A DNA stretch of 64,000 nucleotides from an uncultured Acetatifactor sp. (GTDB lineage Bacteria > Bacillota > Clostridia > Lachnospirales > Lachnospiraceae). The stretch covers positions 124,001 to 188,000 of the forward strand of contig CANQEH010000001.1 in the NCBI GenBank assembly GCA_947594835.1. The letters are read 5' to 3'. This document shows, in pieces, positions 33,387 through 41,295 of this stretch (position 1 is the stretch's first letter; the number at the start of each line of letters is the position of its first letter). Under the pieces are notes generated by a model. The model ran no database searches. It was not told the DNA's origin and worked only from the letters and a program-made list of their open reading frames with translations. Position numbers and translations under genes: made by a program.

Positions 33387-34736
33387 ATGGCTAGATTATT
33401 TGGAACAGACGGCATCCGGGGGATTGCCAACGAGGAACTGACGCCGAACCTGGCGATGCAGCTGGGACAGGTGGGGGCCTATGTACTCACCAGGGAAAGG
33501 AAGCACAAACCGACTATCATGGTGGGCTGTGACACCCGTATCTCCGGCGATATGCTGGCAAACGCGCTCATGGCCGGAGCCTGTTCGGTGGGGGCAAACT
33601 GCGTCTACGTGGGCGTGATCCCCACGCCTGCAGTGGCTTATCTGACGCAGCGCTACCGGGTGGACGCAGGCGTAGTCATCTCCGCCTCCCATAACCCGGT
33701 AGAATTTAACGGCATTAAATTTTTTGACGGCAATGGCTATAAGCTTCCCGACCAGCTGGAAGACGAGATAGAGCGGCTGATCCGGGAAAATATGCCGGGC
33801 ATCAAGTTCCCAATCGGCCCCGGGGTTGGAAAGATCAAGTACCGCACGGACGCCCGTGAGGAGTACATCAATCACTCGGTGAGAGCGGTTCCTGTGGATC
33901 TATCGGATCTGAAAATCGTAGTGGACTGTGCAGAGGGCGCTTCCTATTACACCTCTGTGGAGGCGCTGAAGGAGCTGGGCGGCACGGTAGTCGCCATCCA
34001 CAACAATCCGGACGGCACCAATATCAACGCCAGCTGCGGCTCTACCCATATGGAGGAGTTAAAGGCCCGCGTGGTATATGAAAAGGCCGATATCGGGCTT
34101 GCCTTTGACGGGGATGCGGACAGACTGCTGGCGGTAGACGAAAACGGCAGGGTGGTGGACGGAGACCAGATCATGGCCATTATCGGAAACCATATGAAAG
34201 CCCAGGGGCGTCTCAAGAAAGACACCATTGTGGCTACCGTGATGAGCAACCTGGGATTTTTCCTGATGGGGGAAAAGAATGGAATCACCATAGAGCAGAC
34301 CAAGGTAGGAGACCGGTATGTGCTGGAGCGCATGAAGGAGATCGGTGCGAGCCTGGGCGGGGAGCAGTCGGGACACATCATTTTCCTGGATGAAAATACC
34401 ACCGGAGACGGCCTGCTCAGCGCACTGCATCTGCTGGAAGTGATGGTGGAGACCGGGAAGCCGCTGTCTGAGCTGGCCGGTATTATGGAGATTCTGCCGC
34501 AGGCCCTGGTCAATGCGAGAGTGGCGGACTATAAGAAGGACAAATACATGGAATATCCCGTGATCGTGGACGCCATCCGGGAGCTGGAGGAAAAATTTGC
34601 CGGGGAAGGGCGCGTTCTGATCCGTCCCTCCGGGACAGAGCCTCTGGTGCGCGTCATGATCGAAGGCAAGGATCAGCAGGTGATCCAGCAGGAAGCGCAG
34701 AAGCTGGCCAACCTGATACAGGATGTGATGTTTTAA
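33387..34736 (+). CDS. glmM: Phosphoglucosamine mutase GlmM
   Basis: GlmM converts glucosamine-6-phosphate to glucosamine-1-phosphate for peptidoglycan and polysaccharide precursors. This 449-residue protein has the start MARLFGTDGIRG, the phosphoserine loop ISASHNP (active Ser101), the metal loop FDGDADR (about 241-247), the sugar-binding GGEQSGH (about 327-333) and the phosphate-binding RPSGTEP (about 412-418). In Bacillus GlmM also binds and inhibits CdaA, and the gene order here fits. Nothing unusual. Confidence 0.97.
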   Translation: MARLFGTDGIRGIANEELTPNLAMQLGQVGAYVLTRERKHKPTIMVGCDTRISGDMLANALMAGACSVGANCVYVGVIPTPAVAYLTQRYRVDAGVVISASHNPVEFNGIKFFDGNGYKLPDQLEDEIERLIRENMPGIKFPIGPGVGKIKYRTDAREEYINHSVRAVPVDLSDLKIVVDCAEGASYYTSVEALKELGGTVVAIHNNPDGTNINASCGSTHMEELKARVVYEKADIGLAFDGDADRLLAVDENGRVVDGDQIMAIIGNHMKAQGRLKKDTIVATVMSNLGFFLMGEKNGITIEQTKVGDRYVLERMKEIGASLGGEQSGHIIFLDENTTGDGLLSALHLLEVMVETGKPLSELAGIMEILPQALVNARVADYKKDKYMEYPVIVDAIRELEEKFAGEGRVLIRPSGTEPLVRVMIEGKDQQVIQQEAQKLANLIQDVMF

Positions 34737-34791
34737 CTGTGCGGAATCACATTTATCCGATGACGATCCAATGACGGCTTTGAGAAATTTC

Positions 34792-34820
34792 TTGTAATTG
34801 CAGGCCAATCATGCTACACT
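34792..34820 (+). promoter_or_regulatory. Promoter of the HPr gene
   Basis: TTGTAA (34792-34797), a 17-bp spacer and TACACT (34815-34820) preceded by TGC (extended -10). It gives a leader of about 95 nt before ptsH. Confidence 0.65.
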
Positions 34821-34920
34821 GAAGAGGGGAAGTATATGAGACTTATGGGGAGCTTTTCAGACGGGACGTATGTCGCGAGAGGTGTGGCAAAGACATAAAA
34901 GATAAGAGAGGGATTACGCT

Positions 34921-35184
34921 ATGGTAAGTCAGAAAATAACCATCAAAAACCCTACGGGGCTGCACTTAAGGCCTGCGGGAATCCTGTGCAAGGAGGCAAT
35001 GCAGTTCAAGTCGCTGATCACTTTTACTTCCCGGGACAACACGGCGAACGCAAAAAGCGTGTTGAGCGTGCTGGGCGCCTGTGTAAAATGTGGAGATGAA
35101 ATTGAACTTGTGTGCGAGGGGGAGGACGAGGAGGAAGCGCTCACGACTCTGATCCGGGCGGTGGAAAACGGTCTGGGAGAGTAA
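34921..35184 (+). CDS. ptsH: HPr phosphocarrier protein
   Basis: This 87-residue HPr carries phosphate from enzyme I to sugar-specific EII components. The His15 active site in NPTGLHLRPAG and the regulatory Ser46 in ANAKSVLSVLG are both present, so it can probably serve HPr kinase and CcpA control as well. The gene stands alone, with no ptsI next to it, behind its own extended -10 promoter and before a bidirectional terminator. A Crh-type protein lacks His15, so this is a full HPr. Confidence 0.93.
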   Translation: MVSQKITIKNPTGLHLRPAGILCKEAMQFKSLITFTSRDNTANAKSVLSVLGACVKCGDEIELVCEGEDEEEALTTLIRAVENGLGE

Positions 35185-35207
35185 CTCCCTGATATTGACG
35201 AAAAAAG

Positions 35208-35244
35208 AAAGCAGTTGCGCCAGAGGGGCGGCAGCTGCTTTTTT
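35208..35244. terminator. Bidirectional terminator between ptsH and the DUF3048 gene
   Basis: A GC-rich stem (AAAGCAGTTGC with GCAGCTGCTTT, plus GCC/GGC inside, one bulge) has TTTTTT on the + side and AAAAAAGAAA (a T-rich run on the minus strand) before it. It serves both converging genes. Confidence 0.8.
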
Positions 35245-35253
35245 GTATACAGA

Positions 35254-36399
35254 CTAACGGAACGTGAAACTGTCGCCGTCCAAAACAACGCAGATCATGG
35301 TTTTTCCAGTGTTGAAAACCACTTCTTTTCCAGAATCGTCGTAGTATCTGGTGGCGTCATAATCTTTTCCCTTTTCCCAGGTCACATGGATACCGCGGCC
35401 ATTGGTGAAAAACCAGCCGTCCTGGGCATTGTCGTGGCATTGGAATACCAGATAGCCGTTGGCCAGTTCTTCATAAGTCACATACTGCACCAGGATATTT
35501 TTAAAGGAGAGCTGCCTGCCGGTAGCGCCGTCGATGTGAGGGCCGTCGGTTCCGCCGGAAAGATGCTGGGAACGGTAGTAAAGCCCGTCCTCGTCGTTGT
35601 ATTCAAAGTAGCACCTGGTTAGCGGGTAGCAGCCGGACATATCGATGTAGACAGCGCTCTTTGCGTCGCTGCCGTACTGGGTCAGGTCATTTGGCTCTCC
35701 TGCGTCCGCAAAACAAAAGTGGGCGCCGTCCGTAAGGCCCCGGTAGGTTAAGGAATATCCCTTCTTTTTCACCACCTCCAGCACATCCTGCCCGTTCACA
35801 TAGAGATTGTGGGGCTGAGGCTTGCGGGAATCCCTGTAAAAAGCAGAGGAATCGGCGCCGTTGTGGTCGTTGATATTCTCTGTGGTGGGTTCTGCCAGCA
35901 GATCGTCCACAAAGTAGGGGCCGCCGCTGTGGACGATGAACGCATCCCACTCGAAGGCCCAGTAGGCAAAATAAGTGCGGAGGCTTCGGATATTGCCGAT
36001 GACGGGCAAATTTTGCCAGTCTTCAAAGATCGCCATCAGACGGCTCACCCGGTTTTCCACATTGGTCTCATAGAGCACCGAGGCCTCTGACAGATTGTAC
36101 TGGGGGATGGCACCCTCCTCATTGGGGATTAAGACGGCCAGGGGACGGGTCTGGGCTGTTTCCGGATCTACCCATTCGTTGGTCAGGGGACTGCGCACCA
36201 TCCCTTCCCGCGGCGGCAGGGAGGGATCCGAAACGCTGTCCGGGGAATCCGGCGCGTTGGACGAGGGCTGTCTGTCCGCAGGCAGATCCTCTGTATGCGT
36301 GCCTGAGGCCTGGGGTTCCTGCGGCGCATCGTTTGGGCCGCAGGCGCACAAAATCAAGAGTATGGCTGCCAGAACAAGCCATATTTTACGTATTTTCAT
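35254..36399 (-). CDS. DUF3048-domain lipoprotein (YerB-like)
   Basis: The protein has 381 residues from the minus-strand ATG at 36399, which has AGGAG about 8 bp upstream. A lipoprotein signal (MKIRKIWLVLAAILLILCAC) ends at a cysteine, and a Pro/Ser/Asp-rich linker follows. DUF3048 spans about 85-375, with the typical RPLAVLIPNE start and RPYFVDDLLAE-like and GTDGPHIDG segments, and CMIC-VVLDGD-like end. YerB-family lipoproteins are surface-exposed with unknown function. It is monocistronic or the second gene after the YuiD-like gene, which ends 26 bp upstream of its promoter. Confidence 0.88.
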   Translation of the reverse strand: MKIRKIWLVLAAILLILCACGPNDAPQEPQASGTHTEDLPADRQPSSNAPDSPDSVSDPSLPPREGMVRSPLTNEWVDPETAQTRPLAVLIPNEEGAIPQYNLSEASVLYETNVENRVSRLMAIFEDWQNLPVIGNIRSLRTYFAYWAFEWDAFIVHSGGPYFVDDLLAEPTTENINDHNGADSSAFYRDSRKPQPHNLYVNGQDVLEVVKKKGYSLTYRGLTDGAHFCFADAGEPNDLTQYGSDAKSAVYIDMSGCYPLTRCYFEYNDEDGLYYRSQHLSGGTDGPHIDGATGRQLSFKNILVQYVTYEELANGYLVFQCHDNAQDGWFFTNGRGIHVTWEKGKDYDATRYYDDSGKEVVFNTGKTMICVVLDGDSFTFR

Positions 36400-36421
36400 G
36401 TCAAATTCTCCTGTCAAAGCC

Positions 36422-36450
36422 ATTCTAGCATATTTCCACCGGCTCGTCAC
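36422..36450 (-). promoter_or_regulatory. Promoter of the DUF3048 gene
   Basis: On the minus strand GTGACG (36450-36445), a 17-bp spacer and TAGAAT (36427-36422) preceded by TGC (extended -10). About 22 bp separate the -10 from the ATG. Confidence 0.55.
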
Positions 36451-36475
36451 CCTGACACGGGAAAATTAAGATTTT

Positions 36476-36937
36476 TTAAGAAAACGTGTAAGATAACACA
36501 CCGATCAGAATGCCCAGGAGGCAGCCTATCAGCACCTGAAGGGGCGTATGACCCACAAATTCCTTTAATTTGTCATGGGCGGAGATCTCGCTTCTGCCCA
36601 TATCTTCAAAGGTGCGGAGCATCTCGTTTAAGAGTTTTGCCTGGATCCCCGTTTCCCGGCGGACACCCATGGCGTCATACATGACTACGATGGCAAAGAG
36701 CAGGGAGATGGCAAACTGGAAGCTGGCCCCGCCGTATTCGTAACAGGCAGCGGTGGCCAGGGCGCAGACGGTGGCAGAGTGGGAGCTGGGCATCCCGCCG
36801 CTGCCCGTCAGGCGTTCTGCAGAAAATTCCCTGGATAAGATGAAATGAATGATTGTCTTTAGCACCTGGGCGGTGAACCAGCCGGCAGCAGCCGTCCAAA
36901 AGATCCTGTTCTGTGATAATTCTATCAAAAAATCCAT
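36476..36937 (-). CDS. YuiD/DUF212 family membrane protein (divergent PAP2)
   Basis: The protein has 153 residues from the minus-strand ATG at 36937 (AAGGAG about 10 bp upstream). DUF212 is a small membrane family distantly related to PAP2 phosphatases. The conserved GGMPSSHSATVCALA block (about 46-60) and VVMYDAMGVRRETG are present. Four membrane helices are likely. The conserved Ser-His of PAP2 phosphatases is retained, which suggests phosphatase activity on a lipid phosphate, but none has been shown for this family to my knowledge. Confidence 0.88.
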   Translation of the reverse strand: MDFLIELSQNRIFWTAAAGWFTAQVLKTIIHFILSREFSAERLTGSGGMPSSHSATVCALATAACYEYGGASFQFAISLLFAIVVMYDAMGVRRETGIQAKLLNEMLRTFEDMGRSEISAHDKLKEFVGHTPLQVLIGCLLGILIGVLSYTFS

Positions 36938-36966
36938 AAAGCGTTTTCTCCTTTGCATCTTTTTAC

Positions 36967-36995
36967 AGTATACCGTCATTTGCCCGGAAAGTCTA
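36967..36995 (-). promoter_or_regulatory. Promoter of the YuiD-like gene
   Basis: On the minus strand TAGACT (36995-36990), a 17-bp spacer and TATACT (36972-36967). It diverges from the promoter at 37043-37071. Confidence 0.6.
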
Positions 36996-37042
36996 CGGTT
37001 ATCTCATCCGGGATCATTTTTTCCCGCCGGGCAGGTTGCATC

Positions 37043-37071
37043 TTGCGGATTGAAGGAACGGATAGTATACT
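37043..37071 (+). promoter_or_regulatory. Promoter of the GtrB-like gene
   Basis: TTGCGG (37043-37048), a 17-bp spacer and TATACT (37066-37071). Confidence 0.6.
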
Positions 37072-37103
37072 GGATACAAAAGCTGCGGAAGGAGATCGGA
37101 AGG

Positions 37104-38033
37104 ATGGGGCTGTTGAGCGTAGTGGTTCCCTGCTATAACGAGGAGGAGAGCGTGTCCCTTTTCTATCAGGAGCTGTTGAAAAACTGTTCCTTTCTGGCCG
37201 AAAAAAATCTGGAACTGGAACTTCTCTATATTGACGACGGATCCAAAGACAGGACGGCGGAAGAAGTGAAAAAGCTGTGCGGAAAAGATAAGCGGGTGCA
37301 TCTGATTTCCTTCTCCCGGAATTTCGGCAAGGAAGCTGCCATGTATGCCGGGCTGGAGCACGCCAAGGGGGATTACGTGGTGCTGATGGACGTGGATCTG
37401 CAGGATCCGCCGTCCCTTCTGCCCCAGATGTTTGCGTATATTGAAGAGGGCTATACCTCCGTGGCCACCCGGCGGGTGAGCCGGAAGGGCGAACCGCCGA
37501 TCCGAAGCTTTTTTGCAAGGATGTTTTACCGGCTGATGAAAAAGATATCCAGGACGGAGATCATGGACGGCGCCCGGGACTATCGAATGATGACCCGGCA
37601 GATGGTGGACGCCATTCTCTCCATGCAGGAGTACAACCGATTTACCAAAGGGATTTTCGGCTGGGTCGGGTTTGAGACAAAATGGCTGGAGTACGAGAAT
37701 GTGGAGCGGGCCAGGGGAGAGACAAAGTGGAATTTCTGGAGGCTGCTTTTGTATTCCCTGGACGGGATCACTGCATTTTCTACAGTACCGCTGATGCTGG
37801 CGTCTTTTGTGGGCGTGTTCTTCTGCGTGATCGCATTTGCAATGATTATTTTTATCATTGTGCGGAAACTGATTTTTGGGGATCCTGTATCCGGGTGGCC
37901 GTCCTTAGTCTGCATTATTTTGATGACCAGCGGCGTGCAGTTTTTTTGTACGGGGATTTTGGGGCAATATCTGGCAAAAGCCTATATGGAGGTAAAGCGC
38001 CGGCCCATTTACCTGATCAAGGAGGAACTGTAA
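37104..38033 (+). CDS. GtrB/DPM1-like polyprenyl-phosphate glycosyltransferase
   Basis: The protein has 309 residues from ATG 37104. The GT2 domain (about 4-225) starts LLSVVVPCYNEEESV and contains DDGSKD and the metal motif MDVDLQDPP; two C-terminal membrane helices (about 232-258 and 265-295) follow. Proteins of this layout (GtrB, YkcC, CsbB) move a sugar from a nucleotide carrier to undecaprenyl phosphate on the cytoplasmic face. The GtrII-like protein at 41.3 kb is a plausible acceptor-side partner. The in-frame region before 37104 overlaps the divergent promoters and is rejected. Confidence 0.9.
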   Translation: MGLLSVVVPCYNEEESVSLFYQELLKNCSFLAEKNLELELLYIDDGSKDRTAEEVKKLCGKDKRVHLISFSRNFGKEAAMYAGLEHAKGDYVVLMDVDLQDPPSLLPQMFAYIEEGYTSVATRRVSRKGEPPIRSFFARMFYRLMKKISRTEIMDGARDYRMMTRQMVDAILSMQEYNRFTKGIFGWVGFETKWLEYENVERARGETKWNFWRLLLYSLDGITAFSTVPLMLASFVGVFFCVIAFAMIIFIIVRKLIFGDPVSGWPSLVCIILMTSGVQFFCTGILGQYLAKAYMEVKRRPIYLIKEEL

Positions 38034-38035
38034 TC

Positions 38036-38052
38036 TTAACAGAATCTTAACA
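38036..38052 (+). promoter_or_regulatory. PhoP-box-like direct repeat before the Spo0A_C gene
   Basis: TTAACA (38036-38041), GAATC, TTAACA (38047-38052): two identical hexamers at 11-bp period, identical to the TTAACA-N5-TTAACA half-site pair of PhoP in B. subtilis. The full repeat is AATCTTAACAG twice. It lies directly after the GtrB-like stop and about 30 bp before a candidate -10 (TATGAT, 38081-38086). Confidence 0.5.
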
Positions 38053-38140
38053 GCCAACCTACTTCTCATCATTCCGAAAATATGATAAAATATGATCGTT
38101 ATTTGGAACAAAAGGCACTCATCCAACGGAAGAGAGGAGA

Positions 38141-38524
38141 ATGTTAGTGGAACTGAATGCTGTGACGGATTGCGAACTGGAGAGGTATATCACAGGTATC
38201 ATGCTGGACATCGGGGTGCCAGCACATCTGAAAGGATATCATTATCTGCGGGATGCCATCCTGCTGTCAGGACGGGATCTGGAAGTGGTCAGCAGTGTGA
38301 CAAAACTGCTGTATCCCACGATTGCCAGACGTTTCCGGACGACAAATCAAAAGGTGGAAAGGGCGATACGGAATGCGATAGAGGTTTCCTGGGCGCGGGG
38401 AAATGTGGAAACCTTTGAAAATGTATTTGGCTATTCTGCGCTGTCCGGGAGAACAAGGCCTACCAACAGCGAGTATATTGCAAGGATTGCAGATAAAGTG
38501 CGGCTTGACATAAAAGCTATGTAG
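38141..38524 (+). CDS. Stand-alone Spo0A C-terminal DNA-binding domain protein
   Basis: This 127-residue protein is made only of the Spo0A_C domain (PF08769), without the receiver domain that controls Spo0A. The recognition helix region FRTTNQKVERAIRNAIEVSW (about 66-85) is close to that of Spo0A, followed by WARGNVETFENVFGYS-like text. It probably binds DNA, perhaps 0A-box-like sites, without phosphorylation control. Start uncertain: ATG 38141 is only 2 bp from AGAGGAG, while GTG 38147 has an 8-bp spacing. It is monocistronic with a terminator at 38576-38608. Targets are unknown. Confidence 0.88.
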   Translation: MLVELNAVTDCELERYITGIMLDIGVPAHLKGYHYLRDAILLSGRDLEVVSSVTKLLYPTIARRFRTTNQKVERAIRNAIEVSWARGNVETFENVFGYSALSGRTRPTNSEYIARIADKVRLDIKAM

Positions 38525-38575
38525 TGTAACGACAGCGCAATAATCATGAGAGTCCTTTTGTTGTAAAACCAGGCG

Positions 38576-38608
38576 GCAGTCTGTGCAGGAGACGCACAGG
38601 CTGCTTTT
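38576..38608 (+). terminator. Terminator of the Spo0A_C gene
   Basis: GCAGTCTGTGC (38576-38586) pairs with GCACAGGCTGC (38594-38604), one G-T pair and a 7-nt loop, followed by TTTT. Confidence 0.7.
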
Positions 38609-38610
38609 GC

Positions 38611-38639
38611 TTGTGCGGCGGGGATAAGTGTGATATGAT
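38611..38639 (+). promoter_or_regulatory. Promoter of the membrane-protein/GtrII gene group
   Basis: TTGTGC (38611-38616), a 17-bp spacer and TATGAT (38634-38639) preceded by TGA (extended -10). Confidence 0.6.
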
Positions 38640-38702
38640 GATTGGGACAAAAATGGGCCGGGCTATCTGGACGCAGACGGGCGGAGACAGGGGAAGAGGG
38701 AA

Positions 38703-39695
38703 ATGGCGGTTTTGTTGTGGGTATGCGTGATGGCGTTTCTGTTTCTTGTGGGAAACGGCATCTTGAGCATCTTGTATCGGAGAGAATGGAAGGAGGGGGA
38801 ATTTACGGCGGCGGATGCGCTGGCGCTGGGAGTGACTGCCATGATTGGGACGGCAGAGGCGGCGCATCTGTGCATGATATTTGCGGGAGTGTCCCTGGAG
38901 GTCAGCACAGCGCTGTTTGGCGGGTTGAGCGCAGTGCTTCTGGCCGTGTCCCTGGCGTCGGTTTTGGGAAAGAAAAGAAGGGGAGGCGGGGCAGCGGCGC
39001 AGTCCCAGGCGTCTTTGGCAGTCACATGGCGGCTGCAGGCGCTTTGCTTTGGCGCTCTGGTGCTGGCGCAGGCAGTGTTGATGCAGGTGTCGGGGAATGT
39101 TTATCTAAACGGCGACATGACGGTGGAGACGGTGGGCAGTTTTCTGGAGGAGAACGGCGCCTATCTGGTCAATCCCATGACGGGGGCGCCTTACACGGGC
39201 GGGATCCCGCTCCGGCTGGAGCTGCTGTGTCTGCCCACCCTGTACAGCGTGCTCTGCAGAATCTTCCAATTGACGCCGCAGGCGGTGGTCTGGGGAGTCG
39301 TCCCGCTGGTGGTGCTGCCCTGCTGCTACTGCGCGTTCTCCTGCGTGGGGAGGTGCCTGTCCGGGCAAAATAAGGCCAGGCAGTTTTTCTTTTTGCTGTT
39401 TACGGCAGTCCTTTTGTGGGCCGGGAACTATCGCTGCGGGCTGGAAGGGTTTGGGCTTTGGTACTGCGGCTGGCGGGGCGTGTCCATCCGCAGCCTGGTT
39501 CTGGTTCCCTACCTGATTTCGGCGTGCCTGCGAAGAAAATGGAAGCTGGCGGTGCTGTGCGTGATGGCGGAAGCCTGCATCGTCTGGACGTTTTACGGCG
39601 CCGGGGTCTGTCTGCTGGCGGCTGCGGGTCTTTTTGTCTGTCAATTGGCGATGGGCAGATTGAAAGGCTCCCAGGGAGAGGAGGCTGCGGAATGA
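38703..39695 (+). CDS. Uncharacterised polytopic membrane protein, GT-C-like part 1
   Basis: This 330-residue protein has about nine membrane helices and an acidic loop with GDMTVETVGSFLEENG and NPMTGAPYTGG (about 138-165), reminiscent of the first periplasmic loop of large membrane glycosyltransferases. I do not recognise a specific family with certainty; a DUF6077-type label is possible. Its stop overlaps the start of the next membrane gene (ATGA), so the two polypeptides may form one complex, as if a long membrane enzyme were split. The GT2 and GtrII-like genes follow. Confidence 0.65.
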   Translation: MAVLLWVCVMAFLFLVGNGILSILYRREWKEGEFTAADALALGVTAMIGTAEAAHLCMIFAGVSLEVSTALFGGLSAVLLAVSLASVLGKKRRGGGAAAQSQASLAVTWRLQALCFGALVLAQAVLMQVSGNVYLNGDMTVETVGSFLEENGAYLVNPMTGAPYTGGIPLRLELLCLPTLYSVLCRIFQLTPQAVVWGVVPLVVLPCCYCAFSCVGRCLSGQNKARQFFFLLFTAVLLWAGNYRCGLEGFGLWYCGWRGVSIRSLVLVPYLISACLRRKWKLAVLCVMAEACIVWTFYGAGVCLLAAAGLFVCQLAMGRLKGSQGEEAAE

Positions 39696-40513
39696 CGGAA
39701 CTTTTAAAAAATGCCTGGGAGGGCTGGCGGCAGTTAAACAGCGGCGGGAAACTGGGGGCAGTGCTTTTGGCGGCGCTGTTGTTTTTGTGGCTGACCGGGA
39801 AGTGGAAGGAACAGAAAGCCCTTTTTCTTTACACGGCGGTCATGGCGGTGTGCTGTATTTTCCCGGTGACGGCGGCAGCGCTGATGCTGTATCAGACCCG
39901 GTTTTATGACTATGAATGGGTGTGGAGTCTGGTGCCGTCCACTGCGGTGGCGGCCTGGGCCTGCGCCCGTTTTGTGGAGGAGCGGCCTGGGCGCAGCGGC
40001 CTGTCAGCGGCGGCGCTTTTGACAGGGGCGCTGTTATTGTGCGGCGGGCTGGGGTATCAGGAGTTTGACTTAAGCTTCGAGGGACAGGAAAGACAAAAGG
40101 CCGAAGAGGTGCTGGCCCTGGCGATGCAGGATGTGCAGGGGGAACGGTGCCTTTGGGCGCCCCGCCAGATCCTGGCCTGCGCCAGAGGCTGGGACGGCTC
40201 CATCCGTCTGCTGTACGGACGGGATATGTGGGAGACATCTCTGGGGGCGTATTCCTACGACGTCTATGACCCGGCGCTGGAATCGCTGTATCAGTGGATG
40301 GAACATACGGATGAGTCCGGGGAAGCTCTGTGGGATAAGGGGCAGGACCAGGTGAAGCTTTCGGGGGAGGAATGTCTCCGCATTGCAGTGGAAGAGGGGG
40401 CAAACTGTATCCTGCTTCCCGGGCGGATCACACAGACGGCGGCAGAGTCTCTGGCAGAACCCTTTGGCGGACAGCTGCAGACAGTCGGGGACTATTATCT
40501 TCTGACATTATGA
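39692..40513 (+). CDS. Uncharacterised membrane protein, part 2 of the pair
   Basis: The protein has 273 residues from ATG 39692, overlapping the previous stop. Three or four membrane helices occupy about 20-125, then a soluble, probably extracytoplasmic C-terminal domain (about 130-273) with repeated acidic/aromatic text (ALWDKGQDQVKLSGEE). That order, membrane part then outer domain, is what the C-terminal part of a GT-C enzyme looks like. Read with the preceding gene, the pair resembles a two-polypeptide membrane glycosyltransferase. This is inference; no family is recognised. Confidence 0.6.
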   Translation: MTELLKNAWEGWRQLNSGGKLGAVLLAALLFLWLTGKWKEQKALFLYTAVMAVCCIFPVTAAALMLYQTRFYDYEWVWSLVPSTAVAAWACARFVEERPGRSGLSAAALLTGALLLCGGLGYQEFDLSFEGQERQKAEEVLALAMQDVQGERCLWAPRQILACARGWDGSIRLLYGRDMWETSLGAYSYDVYDPALESLYQWMEHTDESGEALWDKGQDQVKLSGEECLRIAVEEGANCILLPGRITQTAAESLAEPFGGQLQTVGDYYLLTL

Positions 40514-40523
40514 GGGTGAGACA

Positions 40524-41282
40524 GTGAGGGAACAGATCAGTATCATTGTGCCGGTGTACAATGCGGAAAAATTTATCCGGGAGACCTTGGACTGTGTGCT
40601 GGCCCAGACATATCCCTGCTGGGAACTGCTTCTGGTGGAGGACTGCAGCGGCGATCAGACGCGGGCAGTGATAGAGGCTTATCTGGCGGAAAAAGGGGAT
40701 GAAAGGATCCGGCTGATCTGCCAGAGCGCCAACCAGGGGGCGGCAAAAGCGCGCAACAGAGGCCTCAAAGAGGCAAAAGGGCGCTATATTGCCTATCTGG
40801 ACGCGGATGACCTGTGGCCCCCGGAAAAGCTGGAGCGGGAGCTTCGGTTTTTGCAGGAGAAGGAAGCCGCCTTTGCCTTTACCGGCTATGAGTTTGCAGA
40901 CGAGGGCGGCACAGGCACCGGGAAGGTGGTGCGGGTGCCCGGGACGCTTACTTACCGCCAGGCCCTGAGCAATACGACGATTTTTACCACCACGGTCATG
41001 TTCGACACGGAGCGGATCCCAAAGGAATTGCTGGAAATGCCGACCATCAAAAGCGAGGACACGGCGCTCTGGTGGAAGGTGCTCAGAAACGGCTATGTGG
41101 CCTACGGGCTGGATGAGAACCTGGCCCTGTATCGACGGGCAGGACGATCTCTTTCCTCCAACAAGCTGGAGGCCCTGCGGCGGATATGGAACCTGTACCG
41201 GAAGGCGGAGAAAATGAGCGTGGCAAGCAGCGCCTGGCATTTCTGCTTCTGGGCCGTCCGGGCGGTGCGGCGGAGAGTGTGA
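40524..41282 (+). CDS. Family 2 glycosyltransferase
   Basis: This 252-residue GT2 enzyme starts EQISIIVPVYNAEKFIRETLDC, with EDCSGD (about 46-51) and the metal motif YLDADDLWPP (about 91-100). No membrane segment is seen. The start is the GTG at 40524 with GAGGGTGAG upstream. It probably builds a surface glycan on a lipid carrier at the cytoplasmic face. The substrate is unknown. It is co-transcribed with the preceding membrane pair and the GtrII-like gene downstream (13 bp gap). Confidence 0.88.
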   Translation: MREQISIIVPVYNAEKFIRETLDCVLAQTYPCWELLLVEDCSGDQTRAVIEAYLAEKGDERIRLICQSANQGAAKARNRGLKEAKGRYIAYLDADDLWPPEKLERELRFLQEKEAAFAFTGYEFADEGGTGTGKVVRVPGTLTYRQALSNTTIFTTTVMFDTERIPKELLEMPTIKSEDTALWWKVLRNGYVAYGLDENLALYRRAGRSLSSNKLEALRRIWNLYRKAEKMSVASSAWHFCFWAVRAVRRRV

Positions 41283-41295
41283 GAGGAAGGGATTT

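Noticed and set aside
35809-36090. A 93-codon + frame inside the DUF3048 gene
   Set aside because: It lies opposite a lipoprotein gene with signal peptide, RBS and terminator; it has no family match.
36849-37103. An 85-codon extension upstream of the GtrB-like start
   Set aside because: It covers two divergent promoters and the start of the YuiD-like gene, and lacks an RBS; ATG 37104 fits the GT2 family start.
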